Part shown: piece by piece, positions 1 to 11,470 of the stretch
Layout of the letters: the number at the start of each line of letters is the position of its first letter
Numbering within the stretch: position 1 is the stretch's first letter
Assembly: GCA_951804985.1 (NCBI GenBank)
Contig: OX638134.1
Location: forward strand, 4,898,001 to 4,962,000
Reading direction: 5' to 3'
Length of the DNA stretch: 64,000 nt
Source of the DNA: Dryomyza anilis
Lineage: Eukaryota > Arthropoda > Insecta > Diptera > Dryomyzidae
Program-made: the position numbers and the translations under genes
Notes under the pieces: generated by a model
What the model saw: only the letters and a program-made list of their open reading frames with translations
What the model was told of the DNA's origin: nothing
Database searches by the model: none

Positions 1-1300
1 TGCTCTCGCTAAAAACTTCGTATCCGCAATATCTGCCACTATTTAATCATGTGACGAAATCCTTTATATTTAACAAATCTACAGCCCGTTTTAAATTTAA
101 ACAACGACAACACTTGTTTTTACTACTACTTTTAAGAGTATTTTCTCTTTGGTTATTACAACGAGTTTTCTCTTTCAAGTAAATAAAAAAAACTCTTCGT
201 GATCTTTTTAAGTCTCACCCTCTCTCGAAAAATTCTTTCTCTTACTACAGAATAACTTGTTCTCTGTCTTTGCTTACGTTTATCACATTTTTGTTTTGAT
301 CTCTCATACTTCATACCAAATCTTCAACGTTTGCTCCACGTCTTTGCACGATTTCTCAACACAATCTTGTTTGTCGCCATACAATAAGAGCGCTGATCGT
401 GTATCCCGCCAAAATTAACTTAGTTTTATGTTTACTTGAGATTTTTTGTTTTGTTTTGCTATAACCTTTCTTTACAACTGATATCTCCAGATCTACTCGA
501 GGTAGATCTGTGCTTCTTCTTCTTCTCTCTCTCTCTCTCTCTTTGGGTTGCGTTCAAAATATTGACATGTTTTGGTGCTGATTGCACTACGTACGAGTCA
601 TTTGATCGTTGTAAACGAACGTGCCCTCCATCTGTAGCAGCGATCACTTCTTGATGACTACTTTGCATGCATATTAATGGGGGGTTTTGTGTGTCCCTTA
701 ATGTTATTGTGATATTTATTTTTATATTTCTGGTGCCCATTATGTACATGGGCTCGATGTGCGTAAAATAACAAAAATATGGCACTCGTCGATCGGTCGA
801 TCGGTACCTCTAGGTGCCCTGAAGACACAGAAAGATGTACGTACGTTTCTTACGACAAGTGACCGTATGGATCGGATCGGGCCGTGCCCGTTCGATATTA
901 ATGTGTCGCAAGTGATAATGATCATGTGGTTGATCAGGCGATTGAAGCATATGATTTAATTACACATTATGTTGGCTTAAGTGGATATAAATTTTCGAAC
1001 ATTCTACTATTTGTTTTTTATTTATTTTATTTTTATTTATAATTGTAGAGGTTTTTACAGATTTACTGTGCCTTATTATGTAGGCAGCATTAAATTACAA
1101 AATAAATGAAATTTATATTTAAACCAATTGGATTTTTATGCAATTAATGGCTTTTTATTTGAATTTTAGGCAATAATTTTGATTTGATATTTATGTTTTT
1201 GAAAAATTTATTAGAAACTATGAAGTCATTTCAATTTCGAGTTATGTTTTTTGAGAATTAAAGATACTATAGATTTATCTTTTTTTATTATTTCCTGTAT
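1..1300. other. AT-rich non-repetitive stretch, no gene seen
   Basis: I see no convincing exon. The open frames here are short, overlap on both strands and show no recognisable domain. A (TC)n run lies at about 522-543 and would give GAGA-type sequence on the minus strand. Between 785 and 945 there is a small cluster of GATC and CGATCG words. The part after 960 is plain AT-rich DNA. Confidence 0.5.
522..543 (+). repeat. (TC)n dinucleotide run
   Basis: An uninterrupted TC run of about 20 bases following a TTC-rich stretch. In flies such runs can bind GAGA factor, but a lone run in AT-rich DNA is weak evidence for function. Confidence 0.7.
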
Positions 1301-2890
1301 TTTGTTTATAAATAACTAAATAAAAAATAATTTAAAATATTCTATGTACGAAAGAGTAGTGATAAATATATGTGCTTCCCCATTAAAAGTAATGGCCATT
1401 AGCATCGGAACGGAAGACCAACATGCACGGCATGAACAAAAAGTCCCCTTAAGGCTACATTCACGTCTTCCTTGAATAAGAAAAGTAATAATTTGTCGGA
1501 AGCTGCTTTGCAGTGTCCTTGCGACTAGCAGACTCGTTTGAATTTTAGCTTCCCCATCGTCGTAAGATCTCGCCTTTTGAATTCCAAGGCCAAACATAGC
1601 GTTCCAAGGCCAAACAGATTAAGCCGTACCACTGACATACTCTTTTGAATTGTAGCTTTCCCCATCGTTGTAAGACCTCGCTTTTAGCGTTCCAGGGCCA
1701 AACTTAATGCGTCCTTCATTTATATCGAGATGGGAAGATGACGCTTGATACACCGCAAACAAATAGTCCTATCCCATTCCATTCTTAATGGCTGCTGACG
1801 AGATTATCTGCCAAACCGCAGTGTTCAGCTGCTATTTTGTTTATCAATTATTCTGAACTAGTGCTGCTCTGGGAGCTGGAATCCAAACTGCGATGACTGC
1901 TCTCACATAAAATGAGGATCTAGGAATGGCTTTAAGCTTAAAGTATGGCCAAAGATTGTCAAAGCTATAGATTGATTGATTTAAGAAGTCTGCTCAATTC
2001 TTAAAACCTGAAAGAGCTGACCATCTCCCCGCTTATGTTCTCCGATAGCATCTCCGTCAGAATTGCGGCATCCACGACAACCCAGTTGAACGAAGATATT
2101 ATTTGCATTTACGGTCAATGATGGTCAACTACAGTTCCGTGAGACTGTTTAAGTTGGTTGGTCTCATTTTCTTCACGAGTATTTCCCAGACTTGGCTTAT
2201 CTTGCAGATTTCCTGCATCAAGTGCCTGGTTTTTCTTTCCAGAGATTTGGTTTGGGATCTAGAAATGGCTTTAAGCTTAGAGCGTAGCCAAAAACTGTCA
2301 GAGTTACTTTGGATGAGAGACTCTTTGGATGAGGTGCTAGGTTTCTCTTTCGTGATGCATGGTTTGGAATTGCTAGGGATGGCAAGTTTAAGTCTGTAGA
2401 TGGAGGTCTTCAGCCCTAAGTGCAGTCCTGCTTTTGGCTTGTTGAAGGATTGGTGTAATTAGTGGACGTGAGTAATTCATTGACCTGGAGATTCCGTCTC
2501 CAGTTTCGTTTTGTCGCTGAGGGTTGAGCATGTGCCCTTGGTATGCTTTTGCTCCCCTTTGTTTATCGGGGGAGGAATTTGACGGGGAGGCGTGGGTCTG
2601 TTCGAACAGCATCCTTTTACTTTTGATCAGATTTTTTTATTTGTCTGGCCACGATTTCAGTTTCCTTTATACTGTCCAATTTCCATAAGAACTACACCAA
2701 ATTTCGGAGAGAATACCTAGTATTTTGTAGGGCCGTACGCTTGCAGTTCTATGGCAAAGTATACTCGTTCAGCTTCAGTTTCAGATTTTATGTTTGATAT
2801 TATTATATATGTCCATAACCTGTGAAAACGCGATTCTTCGTCATTGACTCCCAATTGCAGCCCATTAAGTTGAATCCCTAAGCTCTCGGA
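1300..2890. other. Less AT-rich stretch with two pairs of imperfect internal repeats
   Basis: This block has visibly more G+C than its neighbours. It contains two imperfect direct repeats. About 1536-1610 is echoed at about 1644-1712 (shared words include CCCCATCGT and CCAAACTTA/CCAAACAGA). About 1917-1970 is echoed at about 2260-2305 (shared word ATGGCTTTAAGCTTA). The short open frames on both strands match nothing I recognise and are broken by stops when extended. It could be the eroded remains of a transposable element, but I cannot name the family. Confidence 0.35.
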
Positions 2891-2898
2891 TACAAGTA

Positions 2899-3735
2899 CA
2901 CAGAAAAAAAAAGTACATCATATTGATGAATTCCGTTCTTCAAACCATGATTTATTGTATTGAAGAACCATTCATAATATTAATGACTAACGCCATCAAT
3001 GCTATAATAAATATGAAGAACGCTTAGTAACAGTCGAAAAAGTGTTCTTCAGTATGATGAACTGTATGTGAAGAATACGTTTCATCATATTAATGAAGCA
3101 AAATATAAAATTCAACATATATGTTCATCATATTGAAGAACGCTGTTCATAAAACCAAATTTCTATCAACATATTTTTTTTCGTTCGTTTTTTGTCGCAC
3201 TTCTCAAGTAGTTCTTGTGTGCTATTTCTTATATAATGTTTGCTCGACATGCATAAATTAGTAAAATGTTTTATAATATATTTATTATAAGTACAACTTT
3301 TTATTATATATAATTAAATAAAAATTAAAAAAAAGGAAGTTTTTTTTCGAACTTTTTTTTTTATTTTTTTTTCTAATAAAAAATTTTTTCGAACAAATTT
3401 TTTATTCGAAATTTTTTTTTTTTAAATTTTTTTTTTTTTTCGAATTTTTTTTTCGGAATTATTTTTTTTCCGAAAAATATTTTTTTTAATTTTTATACTG
3501 GTATTTTTTAAATAAAATTTTAAAAACAATTTTTTTCGAAATATTTTATAAAAAAAAAAAAATTTTTTGATAAAATATTATAGCAAATTCATCAATTTTG
3601 TTCATATATATAATGAATGCATTCATTAATGTGTCATTTAATAAACGGTGGTATCAATATGATGAATCTGGTAGTTGGTGAAAAAATTCATAATATTTAT
3701 GAATAAATTCGTCATATTGAAGAATTTTTTCTGTG
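2899..3735. mobile_element. TA-flanked element with CACAGAAAA inverted termini, copy 1
   Basis: The element begins CACAGAAAAAA and ends TTTTTTCTGTG, and each end abuts a TA dinucleotide (2897-2898 and 3736-3737). A TA target duplication with short inverted termini fits a non-autonomous Tc1/mariner-type element. Inside there are many ATGATGAA / TTCATCAT words, often paired as short inverted repeats, and a T-rich core with TTCGAA words at about 3340-3560. No transposase frame is present. A second element with the same ends lies at 8361-9122. Family assignment is inference. Confidence 0.65.
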
Positions 3736-3737
3736 TA

Positions 3738-5640
3738 GTCTTCTTAGTTTCAGCAGAACGCCTTTAGCTTTGTGGATTTCATTTGTATCTAGAAATAGAA
3801 TCAAATAAAAAGACAATTATTCATCGCTATCGTTAACAATTAACACTTTACTAAAGCAGCACGAATAACATACCTAATTTATAATAACGCAGATTTACAC
3901 CAACACCAGTTATAGACACTGTCGATACAATCAAATTAAACACATGTATCTAGATACAAACGAAATGTATCTGATGAGCATAACTAACATGTTAAACATA
4001 CGTTAACCAGGCAGTAGTAAAAATATGTATTGGATATGATCAGCTACTAGAAAGAGTTAAAAAAAAAAAAATTCAAAAAATAACAACAATAAAAACAGCT
4101 ATTTAGCATAAAAATCAAATGTGCCAAGAACAAAAACAACAACAATAGTCCATCTAGATAAACGCCCTTATGTGCGGATCGAGCCTAATGGACACACATC
4201 CCACTGAGTTAGAGGGGAAGGAGGGAATACGAACACGACGACCATTATGATGATCACAACATGCAATGAAGAGACAGACGCAGATTCGAACAGACCACGG
4301 ACGACCAGACAGACGTATACCAGAGATAGTCTGCGCATGTCCCAAACGTAGAAAGAACCCAAACTCAAATGGTCTGACGAAACACACAACCCAAGTCGGT
4401 CGAGTCGCTTGAAAATGTGATCATGAACGATCATGCATGAAAATTGAAGCCACTTCGCAGTTTGATATAATATTGACGCAAAGAGGCAACCAAATGCGAT
4501 AAGGTTTTCAAGCCAAAAGAAAAAAAACACACAATTTTTATATATTCGAACAATTAAAAAAATATATATCTTTTAAAATGCCAACAGAATTAAGCGATCG
4601 CGTCGTTGTTGCGCACAGAATTATTGCATTTATAAGCAACAGCATTATATTCTACCAGTTAAAAATAAAAAAATAAAAAATAAAACATAAAAAATTAAAT
4701 GTAATAAACCAGTGGTAAAAAAGAAAAAAAAAAACGATCACAGGTGTTCACGATCAAGCTGACGTATATAATATATACATACAAAGAATAAAATGAAAAC
4801 CTAAAAATCAGAAAAACCTACAGATACTCTACTCATGCAGCAACAACCACAACAACTATAAGAAATACAACCAAGAACAACTAAGTGGAAGAACTGCAAA
4901 TTGCGTTGCGATCGTCATTTGATGCGCGATCGCGTCAACAGATCATGATGACTATGGGGATTATGTAGCTACTAGCTAGCGCATGATGATGAAGATAATG
5001 AGCTATTTAATGATTATGATGATGACCATTTATTACGAGCTAAAATAATATTAGAACTAAGTCGAGTCATTTTTATGTCAGGTGATCCCGTCCGATCGTT
5101 ACCATCCTTGCTGACACTTAAAAAACAATTATTTTTCAATAACAGTTGTCATTCTTGGAACATTTAATGATGCAACTTTAAAGAAATATACTTAAAATTT
5201 ATGAGAACGCTAAGTTTTGGTTGTTATGCAGGTGAATTATTCAGTAAATAATCTACTTTTTCAGATATGAGGGATTTAAAAAAAATTATTTTCAAAAATC
5301 GATTTTAAAATTTACAAAAATTTAATAGATATGAAGGATATAAGAACATTTGTAGTCATCATCAGGTTTCTCCAGGACTAGAGGACAAATTTTAATGAGT
5401 TTTGCAGTCAATTATCTACTTTTAAATTACTATAAAATGAGCCTAGTTTGACAGTAAATAATCTACTTTAAAATAACTATTAAATGAGTCTACTTTGATA
5501 CAAGAAATCGATTTTAAAATTCACAAAAATTTCGCCTACTTTGACCTCTCTACGACGCTCTATCAGTTGCCCAAATGTCAATGAAATCGAAAGAATAACA
5601 TCATGCATCAACATCGTCACTATCATGCCAAAGGGGTGAA
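3738..5640. other. Island with GATC-rich words, no gene seen
   Basis: No exon is supported. Around 3944-3965 a GTATCTAGATAC palindrome occurs with further GTATCT words. GATC/CGATCG words cluster at about 4165-4440, 4590-4610 and 4905-4960. The remainder is AT-rich and single copy by eye. The minus-strand open frames at 4154-4530 are short, overlapping and unrecognised. Confidence 0.4.
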
Positions 5641-5727
5641 TGTGCAGTTTTTGACATTTACGTTTTTTTTACATTTTTGAATGTAGTTTATACTCAAGTA
5701 TGCCAAAATCGCTTGTCATTTTTGTTG

Positions 5728-6000
5728 GCAAAATATTTGTAATTAATGCATATCGATAGGTGCTTTGAAAACAAACAATAATTGCCTTTAGACCACTATT
5801 TTATCTAGTACCATTAAAGAATTATAGCAAAAAAACAAAAATATTCGCCCTTTTGGCATGACAAGATTTTTAATTTTTCCAATTTCTTCGTATTTTTGCT
5901 ATAATTTTTTATTGGTACAAAATAAAATAGTGGTGTGAAGGTATTTATTGTTTGTTTTTAAAGCACATATGGATTGGCATCATTATTTAAAAATATTTTA
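5728..6000. repeat. Foldback repeat (inverted arms of about 95-100 bp)
   Basis: The left arm at about 5733-5828 runs from a TATCGATAGGTGCTTTG-type start to ATTATAGC. The right arm at about 5898-5998 is its imperfect reverse complement, starting GCTATAATT and passing through AAAATAGTGGT. The loop is about 70 bp and contains TTTTGGCATGACAAGATTTT. The two arms would form a long imperfect hairpin. A second copy of the left arm and loop follows at about 6044-6206. Confidence 0.6.
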
Positions 6001-6042
6001 ACGAACATATTTTCCTGTAAATGGCAAATTAATATTTGACAA

Positions 6043-6206
6043 AATATTTTTCATTAATGATGCAGATCGATAGGTGCTTTAAAAACAAACAATTAATACC
6101 TTTACATTACTATTTTATCTTGTACCATTAAAGAGATATAGCAAAAAACGAAAAGATTCGGCCTTTTGGCATGACAAGATTTTCAATTTTCCAATTTCTT
6201 CGTTTT
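6043..6206. repeat. Second, interrupted copy of the foldback repeat
   Basis: This stretch repeats the left arm and loop of the foldback unit at 5728-5900, including ATCGATAGGTGCTTT, ACTATTTTATCT and TTTTGGCATGACAAGATTTT. It is cut at 6206 by the DINE-like element. Its continuation (TTTTGCTATAATTTTATAAA) resumes at 6761, matching the words that follow in the uninterrupted copy. Confidence 0.6.
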
Positions 6207-6760
6207 TATACCCTACACCTATGAGGTACAGGGTATATTAACTTTGTGCATATATTGTAACGCCCCTTAGGAGGCGTGTCCGGTATGGAAAAGTATATAT
6301 ATTCTTGATCAGCATCACTACCCGAGTCCGTTTAGCCATGTTCGTCTGTCTGTCTGTCCGTCTTGCTGTCTTGCTGTCCGAATACAGAATAACTTGAGAA
6401 ATACTGATCAGAATGCGATGAAATTTCGTCTCAATGTATTTTAAAAATAGTAACTGAGTTTGAAAATGAGCCAAATCGGTCAACGGACAAGCCCACCTCC
6501 CATACAAGTCACTTTTATATAACTCTTTAGGAACTAATAACTCGAAAAGTATTCAAGGTATAGTTATAACATTTTTTATACTTTATATAAATTTTTTAAT
6601 TTATGGGGATATAAGACGTAAATTTCTGATATATGAATAATATTCTGAGGGTTAATATCCCCACCAAAGGTGTAGGGTATTCCATAGTCGGGCCCGACCG
6701 ACTATAAAAATCCGCCCCATGTGACCGAACTTACCCATGTTACCTAACTTTCCCAACTCG
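6207..6760 (+). mobile_element. DINE-1/mini-me-like non-autonomous Helentron, copy 1
   Basis: A subterminal ATACCCTACACCT near the left end has its inverted partner AGGTGTAGGGTAT at about 6668-6680. A stem-loop follows (TAGTCGG...CCGACTA, 6685-6704), then a tail ending TTCCCAACTCG. The middle holds AAGTATATATATTCTTGATC and a GTCT/GTCC microsatellite at about 6343-6370. These parts match the known layout of DINE-1/mini-me elements in Diptera: subterminal inverted repeats, a core next to GTCY repeats and a 3' hairpin. No protein is encoded. Boundaries come from the interrupted foldback repeat around it, which supplies a paralogous empty site. Confidence 0.75.
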
Positions 6761-8358
6761 TTTTGCTATAATTTTATAAATTGAACACCACCGGAAATAT
6801 AAAATCTTATTACATAGGATAGAAAAATTGAAAATATTCGATTTACGAGAATAATTTGTAACTTTATATTACAAAATTTTATTGTAAGACATATACTCTA
6901 TGAGAATTCAAGTAAACACCTTTAATTATCAATAAATTAATGAATATTCTCGAATATGTAAATAACACAATTCAATTGTTAAAATAAAACTCAAAATAAT
7001 AGTTATGGCGCAATAAGAAATAAATATTAAGACAAAAATACTAAAAAGTTTCTATATTTTATATCAGTTTTTATTTATTATAATGTATAATCCCAAAAAT
7101 ATAAATTTTAATTGCTTTTATATCAATTTATTTTAAAATGTTTCCCTTACCATTTTATGAAATATCTGGAAAATCAATTAAATTATAGAGAAACTCATAA
7201 ATATTTGTGATAAACAAAGAGATAGAAGTTGATTTATGCCCAATTAAGTAAAAGTAATGAGTAATAAAAGGAAGGAAAATTTGAAGAAATTATAAAAACA
7301 CGACAAACGGAAATATAATAAATTAAAATAGTACAAAAGCAATTTTCGGACACAATTATTTTTAGAAAATCGTAAATTTTATATCTTTAAAAATCAAATA
7401 AAATTTATTTATTATAATAATTTAAAAATGTCTTCAACATAACTTAAAAAGTTGTTATTCATTATGTCCCTGGTAGAGATTTACCATTTTAGGCAAGAAA
7501 TTATTTGTTTGTCATGCCACTGTTGAGGTTGGGACAAGACAAAAATACAATTAGCCGATTCAGTTAACCCGATTATAATTTTTACTGGGTGTCTAGTTGA
7601 ACTTCTTCATTGACAAGTCAAAAATACAATGATCAAACCCGATAATGACCTTATTACACTTGGTATATAGTTAAAATTGTTCAATCCTAAATATTTTCAG
7701 TTTTTTGATAACGTTTTTTTTTATTAATACCCTAAATGTACTTTTATTTATATCTTAATCAAAAATAATTAAACAAAAACATACAAAAATGTAATGCGCA
7801 AAAGGAACCAACGTTTATTCTTAGTTAATCTTTACTCTAGAACATGCAATATAGCGTTAAACTGGAAAAACTGCCTTTGCAACTTAGGGTAAATCCTTTT
7901 TAAGTGGCTTACAATAGCTGCTTAATTAGTTTTGATTTCTGCATTATTCAGCAGCACGGCCATTAATGCAGGCGGCCGGTCAGCCACCACCACAGCATGA
8001 GGGTAAAAAAATAAAATAAAATTGAAACTCTCATATTCAATCAAAGCCAACGAACAATATATATGAAATGCCAGCTACCGTCTAGGCCACGATCATCGGC
8101 AGCCATTAAACGAACAGCCAAGCAACTCCCTCATATACTATATAGTAGAAACCATGCAGCGATCGACCGACCAGTCAAGGCATAGTCGTCAGTCGATGGA
8201 AAATAACAGGGGCTCAAAAGTTAAGACGCATTTAAAACTTGCGCAGACACATGTGCGAAGATCAATGCAAATCAATGAGTCCGAGGCGATTAACCCGAGT
8301 TTTCCTCCAATAGTGTCAGATGTGTTTTGAATGTTGAAAAGAACATTCGAAGAAATAG
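6761..8358. other. AT-rich stretch, no gene seen
   Basis: Mostly AT-rich, non-repetitive by eye, without supported exons. From about 7950 to 8200 the sequence is less AT-rich and contains CACCAC, GATCATCGG and GATCGACCGACC words. Confidence 0.45.
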
Positions 8359-8360
8359 TA

Positions 8361-9122
8361 CACAGAAAAAAAATAATCGACGTAAATACAGCAATCAAAA
8401 TTAATTGTACACCATTCATTGGTCTAGCAAAGACATTTTTGCCATTTTCATGTATTTGAGCAAAGACATTCGCTAAAAATTTTATTTGCGTCCAAAAATA
8501 TACCAATAAATGATTTTGCTTAAGTAGCAAATTATTTATTTGGTATGGTCGACGTTTTTAAAGTACTTTTGCATTTTCACAGTATTTTATAATTCTCTTT
8601 TAGTTTATTAAGAATAATATAAATTCTTGTGAAAGTATATAACAAATATACTTTTCTGATGATGAAGCATAATTAAATATGCAACTATTTCCATCATCAT
8701 CATTTTCAACGACACCAATAGAGTATGATCAAACTCTATAAGCGTTTCTTTTGACATGAACCAAATGTGAACTGATATGCGCGCCAACCGCCACCTCAAA
8801 ATTCTAATTCTAAGCGAATTCCACCAATTTCACGAATTCCACTGAATTCACCAGCGTTGTAAGCGAGTACACGAACACACACCACGCACTGTTATAGCGA
8901 CCAAGCACTGCTACAACGACCACTCACTTCTATAGCGACCACGCACTGCAATAACATCAACGCGGTATGCGAATACACATAGCTATTGCCAGCAAATGCG
9001 ATTGTTAATATGATGAATATGTACGCTAATACAATTAATAATTTAGTCGGCGCAGTTTTAGCAATAATTTGATTTTGTTGATGTACCCTTTTGGATATAT
9101 TTATGAATTTTTTTTTTCTGTG
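8361..9122. mobile_element. TA-flanked element with CACAGAAAA inverted termini, copy 2
   Basis: Starts CACAGAAAAAAAA after TA (8359-8360) and ends TTTTTTTTTCTGTG before TA (9123-9124). Termini and target dinucleotide match the element at 2899-3735, but the interior differs. It contains short imperfect tandem repeats of about 20 bp around 8880-8955 built on ATAGCGACCACGCACTG. No transposase frame is seen. It is best read as a non-autonomous TA-inserting element; family placement is inference. Confidence 0.6.
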
Positions 9123-9124
9123 TA

Positions 9125-10373
9125 TATGTTGTTTGTTTGAAATTTATATTAATTTGAGAAAATTGTACCTTTCATGGAAAAGATCAGAATTAGTCGGAAA
9201 TTGGAAATGCCGAATCGGAAATACAGAAAGCGATTTTGCTCCTCTTTAATGGCTTTAATCATATTAGACAATTCAAAGTTTCCACAGCAGATATCTCGAA
9301 GACTGAACTGAAAGATGTGCTACGTTTCATCAAGAGCACAAACTAGTTCGAAAAATCATACGTACTTAGATTCTGGCACATAAAGGAAATCGCACTGGAC
9401 CTTTATGTCTTCTAGGTCTTCATAGTAAGGAAATCTTTAGGTCTTCGAGTGGAAGTGATGACATCGCTTTTACAAATCCTTCATAACCATTACCTAACAT
9501 TTTATACGACACTACCTTTCGGCGGATAACGGCAAACCTTAGAGAGTAAACTTAGCCTTGAGACAGCATCTCACCCCGACATTCACAACCGGATTCTTAT
9601 GATTTCATTAGAAACATAGAAACTTCTCTTAGTTATTCCAAGTTCTTTGACAAAATTAATTAATAAGGAATATAGACCCGTTTTGTATTAGTTATTTCAT
9701 AAATTAAATAACATAGGTGAATGAAAATAAATTGTTTGGGAAGTAGTCGAGTATGCATCAGAAAATCAAATTACGTATGCACTAAGTTCCAGGTAGAGAC
9801 TATATGGATTACTAATATAAGGTGAAATCTGTAAAGAACGAACAATAGCAATCATCTGAATATGAACTTCCCTCCTTTGGAATTTTCGTAAAGAAGTCCA
9901 ATATGCAAATTATCTAGTCGTTGGAAGAAACTGGAACCAATTCAAATTTCTAATGAACTAGGGGATTAATCTATGAACTACAAGGATGAAGAATAAAATG
10001 TGAAGACTTTAAAAAATCTAAATCATTTCAGACATTTCAGAATTTAAGACAAGTATTTTCAGAAATTATGACATGTATTTTATAAACATATAAAGAAACA
10101 AAATGGTGATGGATTTTTGACACTACAAAGAGACAGAATAGCCATCTAGTGAAATCCAATGGGAGGTGGTGTGAAAAATCCCAGCCGATAAGCTAAACAT
10201 GGCGGATACCAGTCTATAGAGACGTAAGGAAACTCGGAAAGAGTTGGAGTCAGTGAATGCCAAAAATCGTACAAAATATCGTGTAGGCGTAGTTGATGCC
10301 ATATGTCACTCTAGATTTGTTGTTTACATTTTAACCAACACTCAGGGGATACCCCCTATTCATGCAATACAAA
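9125..10373. other. Non-repetitive stretch, possible SINE relic inside
   Basis: No exon supported. Around 9515-9600 the sequence resembles the body of the window's tRNA-derived SINE (GGCAAACCTTAGAGAGTAAA compared with GGCAAACCTACGAGAGTAAA), followed by CTCACCC and CGGATTC words in the same order. The tRNA-like head is not recognisable. Confidence 0.4.
9515..9600 (+). mobile_element. Possible degenerate relic of the SINE body
   Basis: The words CGGCGGATAACGGCAAACC, GAGAGTAAA, CATCTCACCCC and ACCGGATTC follow one another in the order seen in the SINE bodies at 32440-32525 and 47900-47975. The A and B box head is absent or unrecognisable. It may be a different SINE family sharing a body domain, or chance similarity. 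Confidence 0.35.
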
Positions 10374-10951
10374 GTGTTGATCGAGGAAGGGATTATATGT
10401 TATTGGGAGGGAGAAAAGATGGAGTTGTTTTTGGTGGATATTTTCGGTTTTGAACTTGCCAATATCAAAACTGAGAACGGAAAAAACAGAGATTGTTCCA
10501 CAAACGTATCGTGCGACTGAAGAACGAATTATATCTGTAATGCGTGGTTCTGTTGAAAGCCGAGTGAACTACGAAGGAGTGTTGATCGAGGGAAGGGATT
10601 ATATGTTATTGGGAGTTTTGGTGGATATTTTCGGTTTTGAACTTGCCAATATCAAAACTGAGAACGGAAAAACAGAGATTGTTCCACAAACGTATCGTGC
10701 GACTGAAGAACGAAGTATATCTGTAATGCGTGGTTCTGTTGAAAGCCGAGTGAACTACGAAGGAGTGTTGGTCGAGGGAAGGGATTATATGTTATTGGGA
10801 GTTTTGGTGGATATTTTCGGTTTTGAACTTGCCAATATCTAAACTGAGAACGGGAAAAACAGAGATTATTCCACAATCGTGTCGTGCGACTGAAGAACGA
10901 ATTATATCTGCAATGCGTGGTTCTGTTGAAAGCCGCGTGAACTACGAAGGG
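10374..10951. repeat. Three tandem copies of a 186-bp unit derived from a LINE 3' end
   Basis: The unit starting GTTGATCGAGG recurs at 10374, 10581 and 10767, ending near 10951. The second and third intervals are 186 and 185 bp; the first is about 20 bp longer because of a small insertion near 10410-10430. As 186 is divisible by three, an accidental plus-strand frame stays open across the repeats. The meaningful reading is on the minus strand, where each unit carries the end of a LINE reverse-transcriptase ORF. Confidence 0.85.
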
Positions 10952-10993
10952 GTTGGACTTGGTTTGATGCCCGAATAGAATGAGATAAAACAC
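10374..10993 (-). pseudogene. Tandemly multiplied C-terminal end of a LINE ORF2
   Basis: Read on the minus strand, one unit (about 10766 down to 10595) translates without interruption through SFFSRTIRLWNNL and then FDIGKFKTENIH to a TAA stop. The pattern F-x-R-T-x-R-L-W-N-x-L followed by F-(D/N)-x-x-K-F-K is what I know from the extreme C-terminus of non-LTR retrotransposon ORF2 proteins (CR1/Jockey/I-type). The adjacent unit (10993-10780) has the same segment. Only the C-terminal tail is present; the reverse transcriptase and endonuclease domains are missing, so it cannot be functional. Clade is uncertain. The plus-strand frame at 10450-10842 is its shadow. Confidence 0.65.
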
Positions 10994-11470
10994 GATCTGT
11001 TGGAATCAGGTCATGTACTTATTTCCCTCGAACACTTACCGTTGCAATAATTATAAAGCAGGCTCGCACACCCGATGGTTCTTCGGTGCTCAAGAGAACC
11101 AATAGAAGAAGAAGAAATATTTTTATCGACTATTAAATATGTCGCACTGGAATATATCGTTCTGGAAAACGTCAGAATCAAGACTCATAAATCCAAAGAA
11201 CAACTGTATGTTTACGTATTTTAGAGAAAGTACTTTAAAAAGTCCATTTCGGAAAGGGTATACGTGTGAATGAAAACCACATACAAAATCCGTTTGTGTG
11301 TAGTGTTAGCTGGTTATCATATTTTGTGGTATTTTAAAGGGAGACTTCTTGAAAACTTGGAAGAAACTTGAAAACTGATCTAGTCATTGGGGTTACTATA
11401 CCCCAACAAAGCACTAATGGGTTAAGAAACCAAAACCAACAACACTATAAAAACCTCAGAACACAAGACT
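10994..11470. other. Non-repetitive, no gene seen
   Basis: The first part may continue the LINE remnant upstream on the minus strand, but no motif can be recognised past about 10993. The rest is featureless AT-rich DNA. Confidence 0.35.

Noticed and set aside
1316..2612. Possible coding remnant of a retroelement
   Set aside because: Higher G+C and internal repeats are suggestive, but I could not match any translation to a reverse transcriptase, integrase or transposase motif.
4154..4530. Overlapping minus-strand frames of 77 and 120 residues
   Set aside because: They overlap in different frames, are hydrophobic or low complexity, and show no known motif.
10450..10842. A 130-residue plus-strand frame with a 62-residue internal repeat, looking like a repeat protein
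   Set aside because: The 186-bp tandem unit is divisible by three so any open frame persists; the opposite strand carries recognisable LINE ORF2 C-terminal motifs.
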